Counted from the stretch's first letter, positions 8,954-18,729 are shown. The stretch is 64,000 nucleotides of DNA from Streptacidiphilus sp. 4-A2 (GCA_014284505.1 JAAFYY010000001.1:6993845-7057844); one strand, 5' to 3'. Program-made: numbers and translations. The notes: generated by a model from the letters alone, not told the origin.

Positions 8954-10705
8954 TCAGCCGCAGGGCGCCGGGGAGATCCGGCGCAGCGCCGAGCCGATCC
9001 GGGCCTCGGCGGCTACCGGCACCACCGCGCGGTTCTCCTGGACGGCGCGCAGCACCGCCTCGGCGATCCGGTCCGGGCTGACGTCGCGCAGCCGGTAGAG
9101 CCGGTCGGCGTTGCCGCGCAGCCGCTCCTGCTCCTCGCCGGACACCCCGACATAGCGGGTGGCCCGGGCGATGCCGGTGTTGACGAAGCCGGGGCAGACC
9201 GCGCTCACGCCGATGCCCTCGCCCGCGAGTTCGGCCCGCAGGCACTCGCTCAGCATCAGCACGGCGGCCTTGGTGGTGGCGTACGCGGGCAGGGAGCGGG
9301 GGGGGTGAACGCGGCCGCGGAGGCGATGTTGACGATGTGTCCGCCCTCGCCGCGCTCCTTCATCTGCGCGCCGAAGAGCCGGCAGCCGTGCACCACGCCC
9401 ATCAGGTTGACCCAGCACGGCCTCCCAGTCGGCGGTGCTGGTGTCCAGGAAGGGCCCGCCCTGCCGATGCGGCGTTGTTGACCGATGTCCGGGGTGCCGT
9501 GGTCGTTCTGCACGGACTTGGCGAAGGCCTCCATGGCGGTGGCGTCGGAGACGTCCACGGTCCAGGGAGCGCCGGGCCGCCGTACAGCGCGGCAGTTCGG
9601 CGGTGCGGGCGGCGGCCGCGGTGTTCAGGTCGGCGGCGACCACGGTCGCGCCGCCTTCGGCGAGGGCCAGTGCGGTGGCCGGCCGATGCCGCTGCCCGCG
9701 CCGGTGACCACGGCCAGCCGCCGGCGAACGGGCGGGCCGCGTGCTGTTCCGGGGTGAGCACCTGAGCCGCTCCAGCCCGGGGGCGGCCGGGGCGCCGTCG
9801 ATGTGCGCCGCGAACTCCGAGATCCAGCGGGCCAGTACGCCGTCGTGGGTGAGCGGGCCCAGTGCCCGGAGCGCAGCGGACGCCGCCACAGCTTCTCGGC
9901 CCAGGGCTGCGGGGCCTCCCCGGCCAGCGCGGGGGAGACATAGAGGTCCTGCTGCGGCAGCACCACCTGGACCGGGATGGCGGTGGGCCGCTGCCGGGGC
10001 CGGGTGATCCGGGGCAGCATGTTGGCCCGGTACAGGGCCAGTCCGCGCACCGCGTCGGAGGGCAGGGTCGGTGCGGAACTGCCGCGCGGCACGCCCTCGA
10101 CCGCCTGTTGCAGCGCGGGCCAGGCTTTGGCCAGCCCGGTCCGCCACAGCAGTGGTGGCAGCAGCGGTAGTTGGAAGTAGCCGATGTACCAGGAGCGCAG
10201 CCCCTGGCCGGCCAGCTGGGCCAGTCCGCGCGGGCTCGGCCGGCGGGTCTTGGCCCGGAACCAGTGCGCGGCGTGGTCCAGGCAGGGCCGGAGACCGAGG
10301 TGAAGGAGGCGATCCGGTCGGCGAGCGCGCTGCCGGTGACCGCCTCCCAGGACTGGATCGACCCCCAGTCGTGCCCGACCAGGTGCACCGGACGGTCGGG
10401 CTGACCGCGTCCAGCACGGCGCCCAGGTCGGCCTCCAGCGTGGCCAGGGTGTAGGCGCCGATCCGGCGCGGGGCGTCGGACGCGCCGGCCCCGCGGACGT
10501 CGTAGGCGATCACCCGGCGGTCGGCGGCCAGCAGCCCGGCGATCGGCTTCCAGACCGCGTGGGTGTCCGGGTAGCCGTGCACCAGCACCACGGCGGGAGC
10601 GGGCGAGTCGGGGTCGCCCCACTCGTGGACGGCCAGACGGATCCCGTCCGGTGCGGTGACGAAGCTGCGGCGGCCCTCGGTGGGGGCCGGCTGGCGAGTG
10701 CTCAT
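8954..10705 (-). CDS. EphD-like alpha/beta hydrolase-SDR fusion
   Basis: About 583 residues in several broken frames. N-terminal alpha/beta hydrolase: PAVVLVHGYPDTHAVWKP (oxyanion motif HGYP), DVRGAGASDAP and the nucleophile region VHLVGHDWGSIQSWE. C-terminal short-chain dehydrogenase/reductase: VVTGAGSGIGRATALALAEGG, NNAA region, and YATTKAAVLMLSECLRAEL with the catalytic Tyr and Lys. The same architecture is known from Mycobacterium tuberculosis EphD, an epoxide-hydrolase-like enzyme that acts on mycolic acids. At least four one-base breaks (about 9300, 9420-9480, 9560-9770, 10290, 10400). Start ATG overlaps the upstream stop as ATGA. Confidence 0.85.
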   Translation of the reverse strand: MSTRQPAPTEGRRSFVTAPDGIRLAVHEWGDPDSPAPAVVLVHGYPDTHAVWKPIAGLLAADRRVIAYDVRGAGASDAPRRIGAYTLATLEADLGAVLDAVSPTVRCTWSGTTGGRSSPGRRSPAARSPTGSPPSPRSPALPGPRRALVPGQDPPAEPARTGPAGRPGAALLVHRLLPTTAAATTAVADRAGQSLARAATGGRGRAARQFRTDPALRRGARTGPVPGQHAAPDHPAPAAAHRHPGPGGAAAAGPLCLPRAGRGGPAALGREAVAASAALRALGPLTHDGVLARWISEFAAHIDGAPAAPGLERLRCSPRNSTRPARSPAAGRGHRRGQRHRPATALALAEGGATVVAADLNTAAAARTAELPRCTAARRSLDRGRLRRHRHGGLRQVRAERPRHPGHRSTTPHRQGGPFLDTSTADWEAVLGQPDGRGARLPALRRADEGARRGRTHRQHRLRGRVHPPRSLPAYATTKAAVLMLSECLRAELAGEGIGVSAVCPGFVNTGIARATRYVGVSGEEQERLRGNADRLYRLRDVSPDRIAEAVLRAVQENRAVVPVAAEARIGSALRRISPAPCG

Positions 10706-11529
10706 GCGGCCTGCTCCTTCCAGCGGTTGACGTGCGGCAGGTCTTCGTCCAGCCAGTAGGCGTCGTCCTCGGTGACCACCAGCAGTTCCTCGAACTTGGC
10801 GCCGACGCCGCGCAGTCCGAGGTGCGGCTCGACCGCCCACAGGCCGGGGGTGGGGCGTGCGCGGAGGAGCGGCCGTCGGCCCACAGCGGGGAGCGGTGCT
10901 GGATGCGCTCGGCGACCAGCTCCCGGCCGAGGGTCTGCAGGCTGCGGACGCCGAACCCGGCGACGACCTTGCGCGGGCCGCGCGGCCGGAGCCGGGTCAC
11001 CTGGTGTGCGAGCACCCGCCCCGGGTAGACCCGGTGCCGGTTGTCGTAGCCGTGGTGGGCGGCCAGGGCGTCCACCGCGCGGTAGATCTGGTTCAGCGGA
11101 CGGCGTTCGCGCACCTGGTCCAGGATCAGCTGCCGGTACTCCTGGAGGTCGTCCAGGATCTGCCGCTGCACCCGGTTGCCGCCGAGGCTCGGCGTAGCCG
11201 ATGTCGGCGGTGTAGCCGTCGGCGACCGGGGCGCAGTCCAGGATGAACGGCATCCCCGGCTCCAGCCGCCGGTCGGTGGGGAAGAACTGGAGCGGGGTGC
11301 GGAAGTGGTGGAACACCGTCCGGTCGCCGAACCAGGCGAAGGGCACATGGAACCAGTCGTCCCCGCCGTTCTCCTCCAGCCACTGCCGCATCCGCTGCGC
11401 TGCCTGCCGCTCGGTGATCCCCGGCTCCAGCCCGGCCGCGACCGTCTGCGCGCAGCGGTACGCGAGCTGCTGGACCTCGCGGAACCTGGCCAGATCCGCC
11501 GGCGTCCAGGCCGGCTGCTTATTAGACAT
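10702..11529 (-). CDS. M24-family (Xaa-Pro aminopeptidase-like) metallopeptidase
   Basis: About 276 residues with a pita-bread M24 fold: RFREVQQLAYRCAQTVAAGL at the N-terminus, DDWFHVPFAWFGDRTVFHHF, FILDCAPVADGYTADIGYAE (two metal-binding Asp), and EPHLGLRGVGAKFEELLVVTED at the C-terminus with the metal-binding Glu. First gene of a four-gene minus-strand operon with the two fusion enzymes and TetR; an M24 protein in such an operon need not be a true peptidase. Frame breaks near 11190 and 10860. Start ATG 11529 (MSNKQPAWT). Confidence 0.82.
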   Translation of the reverse strand: MSNKQPAWTPADLARFREVQQLAYRCAQTVAAGLEPGITERQAAQRMRQWLEENGGDDWFHVPFAWFGDRTVFHHFRTPLQFFPTDRRLEPGMPFILDCAPVADGYTADIGYAEPRRQPGAAADPGRPPGVPAADPGPGARTPSAEPDLPRGGRPGRPPRLRQPAPGLPGAGARTPGDPAPAARPAQGRRRVRRPQPADPRPGAGRRAHPAPLPAVGRRPLLRARPTPGLWAVEPHLGLRGVGAKFEELLVVTEDDAYWLDEDLPHVNRWKEQAA

Positions 11530-11801
11530 TGTGTCAACATAGCGCCGAAGCCCTCGGCCCACCAGAGCCCTGCACCGGGGAATCGGACGGCGGGAGGGAC
11601 CGCCGCGGGGCGGTCTGTCAGCTGTTACCGCAGTGTTAGGCGGCGCCGAAGAAGCTGAAGAAGCTGGGGCCCGCGGGTACGGCGACAGACCCACCGCATC
11701 CGCACCCGCACCCGCATCCGCGGCACGGCACCCGCACCCGCAGCAGCGCACCCGCTGCGCCGCGGCACCCACACGTATCACCGAGCAGGCGGGAGCCGCC
11801 C

Positions 11802-13231
11802 ATGAGCGCCCTGGGTACCGACCCGGCCCGCACCCCCAGCGCCTCCGGTTCCGCCCGGCACCGGGCCGGACCGCTGCCGCGGCAGACCCTCGCCGCGCTC
11901 ACCGCGCCCGACCGGCTGTGGTCCCGGGCGCTGCTGCTGACCATCTGCGCGGGCGTGCCGCCGGTGCTGTTCCTGTGGTGGCAGAACACCATCCCCGGCT
12001 CGCTGGTCACCCCGCCGCCTGCCTGACCGCCGCCGGCCGGATAGCCGGGCTGCTCGCGGCCTACCTGCTGCTGGTGCTGGTCGCGCTGATGGCCCGGGTG
12101 CCCTGGCTGGAGAACCGGGTCGGCTCGGACACCGTCGCCCGCTACCACCGGTCGCTCGGCGAGTACACCGTCGCCCTGGCCTGGCCATGCCGTGCTGATC
12201 ATCCTCGGCTACGCCTGAGCGGGCCGTGACCCGGTGGCGGAGGGCGTCACCGTGGTGTTCGACCTCACCGATGTGTGGATGTCGGCGGTCGCGCTGCTGC
12301 TGCTGGTCGTGGTCGGCCTGGCCAGCGCCCGGGCGGTCCGCCGCAGGCTCTCCTACGAGTCCTGGTACCACCTGCACCTGCTGGTCTACCCCGCCATCGG
12401 GCTCGCCTTCTCCCACGAGTTCGCGGTCGGCGTCGACTTCTCCAGCTCGCTGCGGAACCGGCTGCTCTGGTCCGCGGCCCATATCGCGGTGGGTGCGGCG
12501 GTGCTGCTGTTCCGGGTGGTGCTGCCGTGCCACCGCTCGCTGCGGCACCGGCTGCGGGTCGACCGGGTGGTCCAGGAGGGGCCGGGCGTGGTCTCGCTGT
12601 ACCTTGCCGGACGCGAGCTGGACCGGCTCCGGGCCGAGCCCGGGCAGTTCCTGCGCTGGCGCTTCCTGGCCCGGGGCCACCGGTGGCAGTCGCACCCCTA
12701 TTCGCTGTCCGCCGTGCCCACCCGGGACTGCCTGCGGATCACCGTCAAGGATCTCGGCGACGCCAGCTCCGCCCTGGCCGGGCTGCGCCCGGCACCCGGG
12801 TCTGGTTCGAGGGCCCCTATGGAACGTTCACGCGCGGCGGAGCGCCCGGGCCCGCAGGGTGCTGCTGATCGGCGGCGGCGCCGGGATCACCCCGCTGCGC
12901 GCGCTGTACGAGTCGCTGCCGGACGCGGCCCGGATGTGGTGCTGGTGCAGCGCGCCTCCACCGAGGCCGGCCTGGTGCTGCACCAGGAGCTCGAAGCCAT
13001 CTCCCGCCGCCGGGGCTTCGGCCTGTTCGCCCTGGTCGGCCCGCGCGGCGGGGCGCACGACGACCCGCTGCGCGCCGCCGAGCTCCGGCGGATGGTCCCG
13101 GACCTGGCCGAGCGCGAGGTCTACCTGTGCGGACCGGCCGGAATGACCCGCGCGTCGACGCCGAACTGCGCCGGGCCGGGGTCCCCGGGCACCGGATCCA
13201 CACCGAGGCGTTCGCCTTCCAGGAGGACTGA
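11802..13231 (+). CDS. Ferric-reductase-like transmembrane protein with FNR-type reductase domain
   Basis: About 476 residues. About five to six membrane helices in the N-terminal half with heme-type histidines (RYHRSLGEYTV, AHAVLIILGYA, SYESWYHLHLLVYPAIGLAFSHEF), as in ferric reductase/NADPH oxidase-like proteins (PF01794). The C-terminal half is a ferredoxin-NADP reductase module: HPYSLSA for FAD, LIGGGAGITPLRALYE for NAD(P), and REVYLCGPAGMT. It would move electrons from cytosolic NAD(P)H across the membrane. Four frame breaks (about 12020, 12185-12230, 12790-12850, 13150). Co-oriented with an FMN-binding secreted protein and a two-component system, suggesting one electron-transfer unit. 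Confidence 0.87.
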
Positions 13232-13235
13232 GACC

Positions 13236-13313
13236 ATGCTCCACCCCATGCGCTGCCACGCCGTGCGCAGCAGCCGCACCGTGCGCCCGCACAGCATCCA
13301 GTGGGGAGGCTGA
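13236..13313 (+). CDS. 25-aa ORF between reductase and FMN-binding protein
   Basis: MLHPMRCHAVRSSRTVRPHS... follows the reductase stop by four bases (GACCATG after GGAGGACTGA) and ends two bases before the next GTG. It is basic and lacks homology I can recognise. It could be a coupling ORF or chance. Confidence 0.25.
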   Translation: MLHPMRCHAVRSSRTVRPHSIQWGG

Positions 13314-13315
13314 CC

Positions 13316-13792
13316 GTGCGCAGGACCGTGCTCGCGCTGGCCGCGACCAGTGCCGTGGTCGCCCTGGTGGTCGGCGGCAGGGCCGAGTCGGCCGGACGCC
13401 CCAGGTCGGCCCTGGCCGACCCGGCCGTGGCGCCCGCCCGGCAGCAGGCCGCCCAGCCGTCCGCGACGCCCACGGGCAAGGTGCCGGGCCGGGCACCGGC
13501 CGGCACCGCCGCCAAGGCCGACGGCAGCTTCACCGGAAGCGCGGTGCCCACCCAGTACGGCACGGTGCAGGTGCGGGCGGTGCTGAAGGGCGGAGCGCTC
13601 ACCGGTGTGCAGATCCTCCAGCAGACCGACGGCGCGCGCAGCAGCATGATCGACTCCTATGCGCTGCCGGTCCTCACCAGCGAGGCACTGAAGGCCCAGG
13701 GCGCCGACATCGACGTGGTCTCCGGCGCCACCTACACCTCCGACGGCTACGCCCAGTCACTCCAGGCCGCGCTGGACGCCGCCGGCCGGTAG
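13316..13792 (+). CDS. Secreted FMN-binding domain protein
   Basis: 158 residues: N-terminal signal/anchor (RRTVLALAATSAVVALVVGG), a Pro/Ala-rich linker (about 30-60), and an FMN_bind domain (PF04205, about 70-158) ending in VVSGATYTSDGYAQSLQAAL. The S-G-A-T motif is the place where FMN is covalently attached by ApbE-type flavin transferases in this family. GTG 13316 was chosen because GGGGAGG sits seven bases upstream. It probably takes electrons from the neighbouring ferric-reductase-like membrane protein on the outer face. Confidence 0.88.
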   Translation: MRRTVLALAATSAVVALVVGGRAESAGRPRSALADPAVAPARQQAAQPSATPTGKVPGRAPAGTAAKADGSFTGSAVPTQYGTVQVRAVLKGGALTGVQILQQTDGARSSMIDSYALPVLTSEALKAQGADIDVVSGATYTSDGYAQSLQAALDAAGR

Positions 13793-13808
13793 CCGTGCGC
13801 GGTCGGGC

Positions 13809-13884
13809 GGCAGCGGTACGGACGCCAGGCAGCGGTACGGACGTCAGGCAGCGGTACAGGCGCCAGGCAGCGGTACAGACGCGA
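13809..13884 (+). repeat. Four 19-bp direct repeats in front of a response-regulator gene
   Basis: Units at 13809, 13828, 13847 and 13866 share 'ggcagcggtac' followed by a variable GACGNCA. They sit in the 135-bp gap between the FMN-binding gene and the response regulator. Possible regulator-binding array or simple tandem duplication. Confidence 0.85.
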
Positions 13885-13927
13885 GGCACAGCCGAGCGCG
13901 AAGAACAGCCGAGGGAGAATGGTCCGT

Positions 13928-14585
13928 ATGCGCATCCTGGTCGTCGAGGACGAAGAACGCCTGGCTGCCTGATCGCCGAGGGCTCCGGGACCAGGGCATG
14001 GCCGTGGATGTCAGCCACGACGGCATCGACGCCCTGGAGAAGATCGAGATCAGCGGCGTCTACGACGTGCTGGTGCTCGACCGCGACCTGCCCGGCTGCT
14101 CCGGCGACGAGGTCTGCCGACGGCTGGCCGGACGCGACGACGCCCCGATGATCCTGATGCTGACCGCCCTGTCCGGCACCGACGACCGGGTGGACGGGCT
14201 GACCCTGGGCGCCGACGACTACCTGGGCAAGCCCTTCTCCTTCGCCGAGCTGACCCTGCGCATCCAGTCCCTGGGGCGCCGCGGCCGGGCCCACAGTGCC
14301 GTGCTGACCTGCGGCGACCTCACCATGGACACCCTGCGCCGGACCGTCCAGCGGGGCGGTCGGCCGATCACGCTCACCGCCAAGGAGTTCGCCGTACTCC
14401 AGGTGCTGCTCAGCGCGGACGGCGCGGTGCTGAGCCACGAGCAGCTGCTGGAACGGGCCTGGGACGAGCATGCCGACCCGTTCACCAACACCGTCCGGGT
14501 CACCGTCAACCGGCTGCGGCGCAAGCTGGGGACGCCCGACCTGGTGCAGACCCTGGTCGGCGCCGGCTACCGGATCACCACGTGA
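13928..14585 (+). CDS. OmpR/PhoB-family response regulator
   Basis: About 219 residues. Receiver domain: MRILVVEDEERLA (acidic pocket), VLVLDRDLPGCSGDEV with phospho-acceptor Asp, MLTALSGTDDRVDGLTLGADDYLGKPF with the conserved Thr and Lys. C-terminal winged helix (about 130-219): TAKEFAVLQVLLSADGAVLS and TVRVTVNRLRRKLGTPDLVQT. One base lost near 13970. Stop overlaps the kinase start as GTGA. The four direct repeats upstream may be its binding sites. Confidence 0.92.
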
Positions 14586-15777
14586 GCACCCCCTGGCCCG
14601 CCCCGCGCGGTTCCGGGCCGTGCTCCGCCGTGCCGCCCGCTGGCTCAGACGCCCGCCGCTGACCATCCGCACCCGGCTGACGCTCACCTTCGCCGCCCTG
14701 TTCACCATGGGCGGCAGCGTCCTGGTGCTGGCCCTCACCACGGTCTTCTACCGGGCGATCTTCCGCCCGCTGCCCGCCAGCGCGGTCCCCAGCAATCTCG
14801 ACCCGGACCACGACCACATCATCGGCCTGAGCGACCAGATCCGCGACGCCGCCGCCTCCCACCTGCTGCGGGTCTCCCTGTTCCTGCTGCTGGTGGTGGT
14901 CGGTGTGTCCGCGCTGCTCGGCTGGTGGATCGCCGGGCGGATGCTGCGCCCGATCGCGGCGATCACCGCCGCCGCCCGCCGGGCCACCGACACCACCCTG
15001 CACGAGCGGCTCAACCTGCCCGGCCCCCGGACGAGCTCAAGCAGCTCGGCGACACCTTCGACGAGATGCTGGAACGCCTGGACGCGGCCTTCGGCGCCCA
15101 GCGGCGCTTTGTCGCCAACGCCAGCCACGAGCTGCGCACCCGCTGGCGCTGACCCGGGCCGCGGTCGAGGTCGCCCTCGCCAAGCCCGCCGCCACCGAGG
15201 AGCAGTGGCGCACCATGGCCCACGACGTCGCCGGCTCGACCCAGCACGCGCAGCGGCTGATCGAGGCCCTGCTCACGCTGGCCCGCTCCGAGCAGGGGGT
15301 CACCGACTTCGAGGAGGACGACCTGGCCGACCTGGCCTCCGAGGCGCTGGACCTGGTCGCCGCCCGCCGCCGGGTCCTCGGTCTGCGGCTGGAGGTCGAC
15401 CTGGCCCGGCCGCGCTGCGCGGCAATGTCGCGCTGCTCGGCATCGCGGTCGGCAACCTCCTGGAGAACGCGGTGAAGTACAACCACGACGGCGGCCTGCT
15501 GCTGGTGCGCACCCGCCAGGTGGACAACCACTGGGTCGAGGTCGAGGTCGGCAACGACGGCCCGGTGGTGCCCGCGGAGCAGATCGACCAGCTGTTCGAG
15601 CCGTTCCACCGCGGACAGCGCACCCGCCGCCATTCGCAGGAGCCCGCCAGGGACGGCGTGGGCCTCGGCCTGTCCATCGTCCGCGCCGTCGTCCGCGCGC
15701 ACGGCGGCCGGGTCGCCGCCCAGGGCCGGCCGGCCGGCGGACTGCTGGTCACCCTGCGGCTCCCGGTGACGCCGTAG
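14582..15777 (+). CDS. Sensor histidine kinase
   Basis: About 399 residues. Two membrane helices (about 35-60 and 105-130) flank a short extracytoplasmic loop (PASAVPSNLDPDHDHIIG). HAMP follows (RRATDTTLHERLNLPG), then the dimerisation box RRFVANASHELRTPL with the phospho-histidine, N-box VGNLLENAVKYNHDGG and G-box GVGLGLSIVRAVVRAHGG. Breaks near 14600, 15030, 15145 and 15415, each curing to the expected motif. Partner of the response regulator; the input loop is small, so the signal may be sensed in the membrane. Confidence 0.9.
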
Positions 15778-15813
15778 CCGGTGGCGCCCCGGCCGGTGGG
15801 CCGGTCCGGTGGG

Positions 15814-16407
15814 TCAGTCCTCGCGCACGGGGAGGGCGGTGCCGCAGTGGGCGCAGAACCGGGCGGCGGCCTCGGTGGCGACCCGGTCGCAGCCGGGGCA
15901 GATCCGGTTCAACAGGCAGGGCGCCTCCCCGCCGTCGACAGCGCCCGCGCTCGTACCCGCACCCGTACCCGCACCCACGCTTGCGGCGGCGCCGGTTCTG
16001 CCGGCTGTGACGCTGCCCGCGATGCTCAGGCCGGGACGACGCTGGTGCGCCGTCAGATAGACCAGCCCCTCCGGGCCCGCGTACAGCGAGCGGTGGGACA
16101 GTCGCGGCAGCCACACCAGCGTGCCCGGGGCCAGCGGCGCGCGGTCGGTGGCCTCGCCCGGCCGGCCCACCCCCAGCGGCCCGCCGCCCAGCTCACCGCT
16201 GCCCGCCACCACGACCAGCAGCACGTCCAGCGTCCCCTCGGCGTGCTCGGCGACCTGCGCGCCGGGGGCCAGCCGGATCAGGTTGGCGTCCAGCTGGCGG
16301 CCGGCCTCGGCCAGCCGCCACAGCGCCCCGCCCTGCCGCTCGGCCGCGGCGGCGACCAGTTCCGGCAGCTGCGCCAGGACCAGGGGAGTCTCGCGGGTGT
16401 CGGCCAT
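15814..16407 (-). CDS. Cupin-domain protein with C-terminal zinc ribbon
   Basis: 197 residues. A cupin-like beta barrel (about 20-125: LIRLAPGAQVAEHAEGTLDVLLVV, GTLVWLPRLSHRSLYAG) is joined by a Gly/Ala/Thr-rich linker to a zinc ribbon CPGCDRVATEAAARFCAHCG (about 172-191). The metal ligands of classic cupins are only partly visible. The linker is encoded by short imperfect repeats ('acccgcacccgtacccgcac'). Function unknown; may be a sensor or scaffold. Intact frame; start ATG 16407. Confidence 0.72.
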   Translation of the reverse strand: MADTRETPLVLAQLPELVAAAAERQGGALWRLAEAGRQLDANLIRLAPGAQVAEHAEGTLDVLLVVVAGSGELGGGPLGVGRPGEATDRAPLAPGTLVWLPRLSHRSLYAGPEGLVYLTAHQRRPGLSIAGSVTAGRTGAAASVGAGTGAGTSAGAVDGGEAPCLLNRICPGCDRVATEAAARFCAHCGTALPVRED

Positions 16408-16508
16408 GCGCGGTGCCTCCAGTCGGAGCGGCGGTTGTCCGCATCCTACTGACGCCGCCGGGAACCCACCGAGGCCGCCGGGCCTGGCGCCCGGCCCGGC
16501 GCGGGCGC

Positions 16509-17626
16509 TCAGGTGGTGAGCAGCACCCCGGCATACGCGACGCCGGCGATCATCACCCAGGAGGCCAGGCCGACCAGCAGAGCCCGGCCGCCGGTACGCG
16601 TCAGCCTGCGGATGTCGACCGCGCTGCCCAGCCCGAACAGCGCCGCCGCAAGCAGCAGGTTGTCCAGCGACTCGACGTTGTCGACCATCTGCTCCGGCAC
16701 CACCCCGGTGCTGCGCAGCGCCACCATCGCCAGGAAGCCCACCACGAACAGCGGCACGATGGCCGGCCGCTTGCCGCCGCCCCCGGCGGCGCCCGCCCGG
16801 CGGCGCCGGGCCACGGCCACCCCGGCGACGATCGGCGCGAGCAGCGCCACCCGCATCAGCTTGACCACCACGGCCTGCGCCAGCGCCACCGGACCGGCGG
16901 TCTGCCCGACCGCCACCACCTGCCCGACATCGTGCACGCTGGCCCCGGCCCAGCGTCCGAACTGGAGATTGCTCAGGCCCAGCGGGTGGTGCAGCAGCGG
17001 CAGCACCACGATCGCCAGGCTGCCGCACAGGGTGACCAGGGCCACCGCCGTCACCACGTCGTCCTCGTCGCTGTCGGTCACCCCGTTCATGGCCGCCACC
17101 GCCGACGCCCCGCAGATGGAGAAGCCGGTGGCGATCAGCAGCGCCTGGTCCCCCGGCAGACCCATCCGGACGCCCAGCCAGCGGGTGCCGAAGAAGGTGG
17201 CCGCGACCACCACCACGACCACCAGCAGTGTCTGCCAGCCCAGGGCCAGCACCTGGCCGAGCGCCAGCTTGAGGCCCAGCAGCACGATGCCCAGCCGCAT
17301 CAGCCGCTTGCCCGCCAGGTCGAGCCCGGGCCGGGCCGAGGCGGGCAGCAGCCGCAGGTTGCGGGCCGCCACCCCGAGCACCACCGCCGCCGTGAGCGTC
17401 GCCACGGTCGGCAGCAGCCGGTCGATCTCCCAGGCCACCGCGACCCCGACCGCGGTGCAGGCCAGCCCCGGCAGCACCCGCCGGACCGCCCGCGCCCGCG
17501 GACCGGGCCCGGACGGGGCAGCGCCACCGCCGGGGTCTCCACCGGCTCCACGGACGCCACCAACTCCACGGATGCGGTGGATGCCGAGGTCAGCGGGCTG
17601 GGGCGGGTGCGGAGCGAGGAGATCAT
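16509..17626 (-). CDS. YeiH/UPF0324-family membrane transporter (putative sulfate/sulfonate exporter)
   Basis: About 372 residues with about ten membrane helices. Family landmarks: LAGKRLMRLGIVLLGLKLALG, the conserved TGFSICGASAVAAMNGV, WAGASVHDVGQVVAVG and a C-terminal GRALLVGLASWVMIAGVAY. The first 45 residues are in another frame (break near 17520). It is divergently transcribed from a LysR gene 74 bases away, the same arrangement as yeiH/yeiE in enterobacteria, so LysR control is likely. Substrate not established for the family. Confidence 0.88.
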
Positions 17627-17700
17627 CACAGCCCCCACGCTGCTCCCCGCGGTCACTCCCCGGTAGCCGCCAATACCCAGGCACGTCATAGAGTTTGCCT

Positions 17701-18651
17701 ATGGCAACAGTTCCGCCCGGTGACGACCGGCCCACGCCGGCCCCGCGGCGGCTGCCCGATCTGCATGCGCTGGAGCTGCTGGTCGCGGTCGCGCAGACCG
17801 GCAGCCTGGGCCGCGCCGCCGCCCGGCTGGGCATCAGCCAGCCCACCGCCAGCAGCCGGATCCGCACCCTGGAGAAGCGCCTCGGCCTGCCGCTGCTGCA
17901 ACGCGCGACCACCGGCTCCCAGCTCACCGCCGCCGGGGTGCTGGTCACCGACTGGGCCAACCAGGTGCTGGAGCAGGCCGACGTCCTGGCCGAGGGGATC
18001 GCCGCGCTCAAGTCCCAGCTCCAGGGCGATCTGCGGATCGCCGCCAGCCTCACCCTGGCCGAGCACCTGCTGCCCGGCTGGCTGGTGGCGATGCGGGCCC
18101 ACTACCCGGAGGTCCATGTCGGCCTGCGGGTCGCCAACAGCCGGCTCGTGGTCCAGGCGCTGCGGCAGGGCGAGGCCGAACTGGGCTTTATCGAGGGCCC
18201 GTGGACGCCCGCCGACCTCCAGTCGCTGCCGGTCGCCCGGGACCGGCTGGTCGTGGTCACCGCGCCGGACCACCCCTGGGCCCGCCGCCGCCGACCGGTC
18301 ACCGGCGAGGAGCTCTCAGCCACCCAGCTGCTGCTGCGCGAGGCCGGATCCGGCACCAGGGAAACCCTGGAACGGGCGCTGCGCCCCTGGCACGGCCCGT
18401 CCGTGCCGCTGCTGGAGCTGGGCTCCACCGCGCCGCTGCGCAGTGCCGCCCTCGGCGGGGCCGCGCCGGCCGTGCTCTCCGACCTCGCGGTCCGCGACGA
18501 TCTGGCCGCCGGACGGCTGGTGGAGACGTCGCTGGCCCCGGGGCTCGACCTCAGCCGCACCCTGCGCGCGGTCTGGCCGCTGGAGGCGGAGCTGCCGGCG
18601 GCGGCCAAGCACCTGCTGTGGATCGCCCAGGGCGGCCCCGCCCAGCACTGA
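17701..18651 (+). CDS. LysR-family transcriptional regulator
   Basis: 316 residues, intact. N-terminal LysR HTH (DLHALELLVAVAQTGSLGRAA, then ISQPTASSRIRTLEKRLGLP) and a C-terminal periplasmic-binding-like effector domain (GDLRIAASLTLAEHLLPGWL, VVQALRQGEAELGFIEG, RDRLVVVTAPDHPW). It resembles CysB/YeiE-type regulators. Divergent from the YeiH-like gene and therefore its probable regulator. Start ATG 17701. Confidence 0.93.
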   Translation: MATVPPGDDRPTPAPRRLPDLHALELLVAVAQTGSLGRAAARLGISQPTASSRIRTLEKRLGLPLLQRATTGSQLTAAGVLVTDWANQVLEQADVLAEGIAALKSQLQGDLRIAASLTLAEHLLPGWLVAMRAHYPEVHVGLRVANSRLVVQALRQGEAELGFIEGPWTPADLQSLPVARDRLVVVTAPDHPWARRRRPVTGEELSATQLLLREAGSGTRETLERALRPWHGPSVPLLELGSTAPLRSAALGGAAPAVLSDLAVRDDLAAGRLVETSLAPGLDLSRTLRAVWPLEAELPAAAKHLLWIAQGGPAQH

Positions 18652-18729
18652 TCCCTGGGTGCCCGCTGGACACCGGGCCCTTTGGACACCGGGCCCGTTG
18701 GGCGACCTGGCCCGTTGGACAATGGCGGG

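Noticed and set aside
13809-13884. CRISPR array
   Set aside because: The 19-bp repeats are directly adjacent with no unique spacers, and no cas genes are present.
16413-17691. Two long plus-strand frames over the YeiH-like gene
   Set aside because: Low-complexity His/Gln/Arg or Ser/Thr/Ala translations, complementary to a clear membrane-protein gene.
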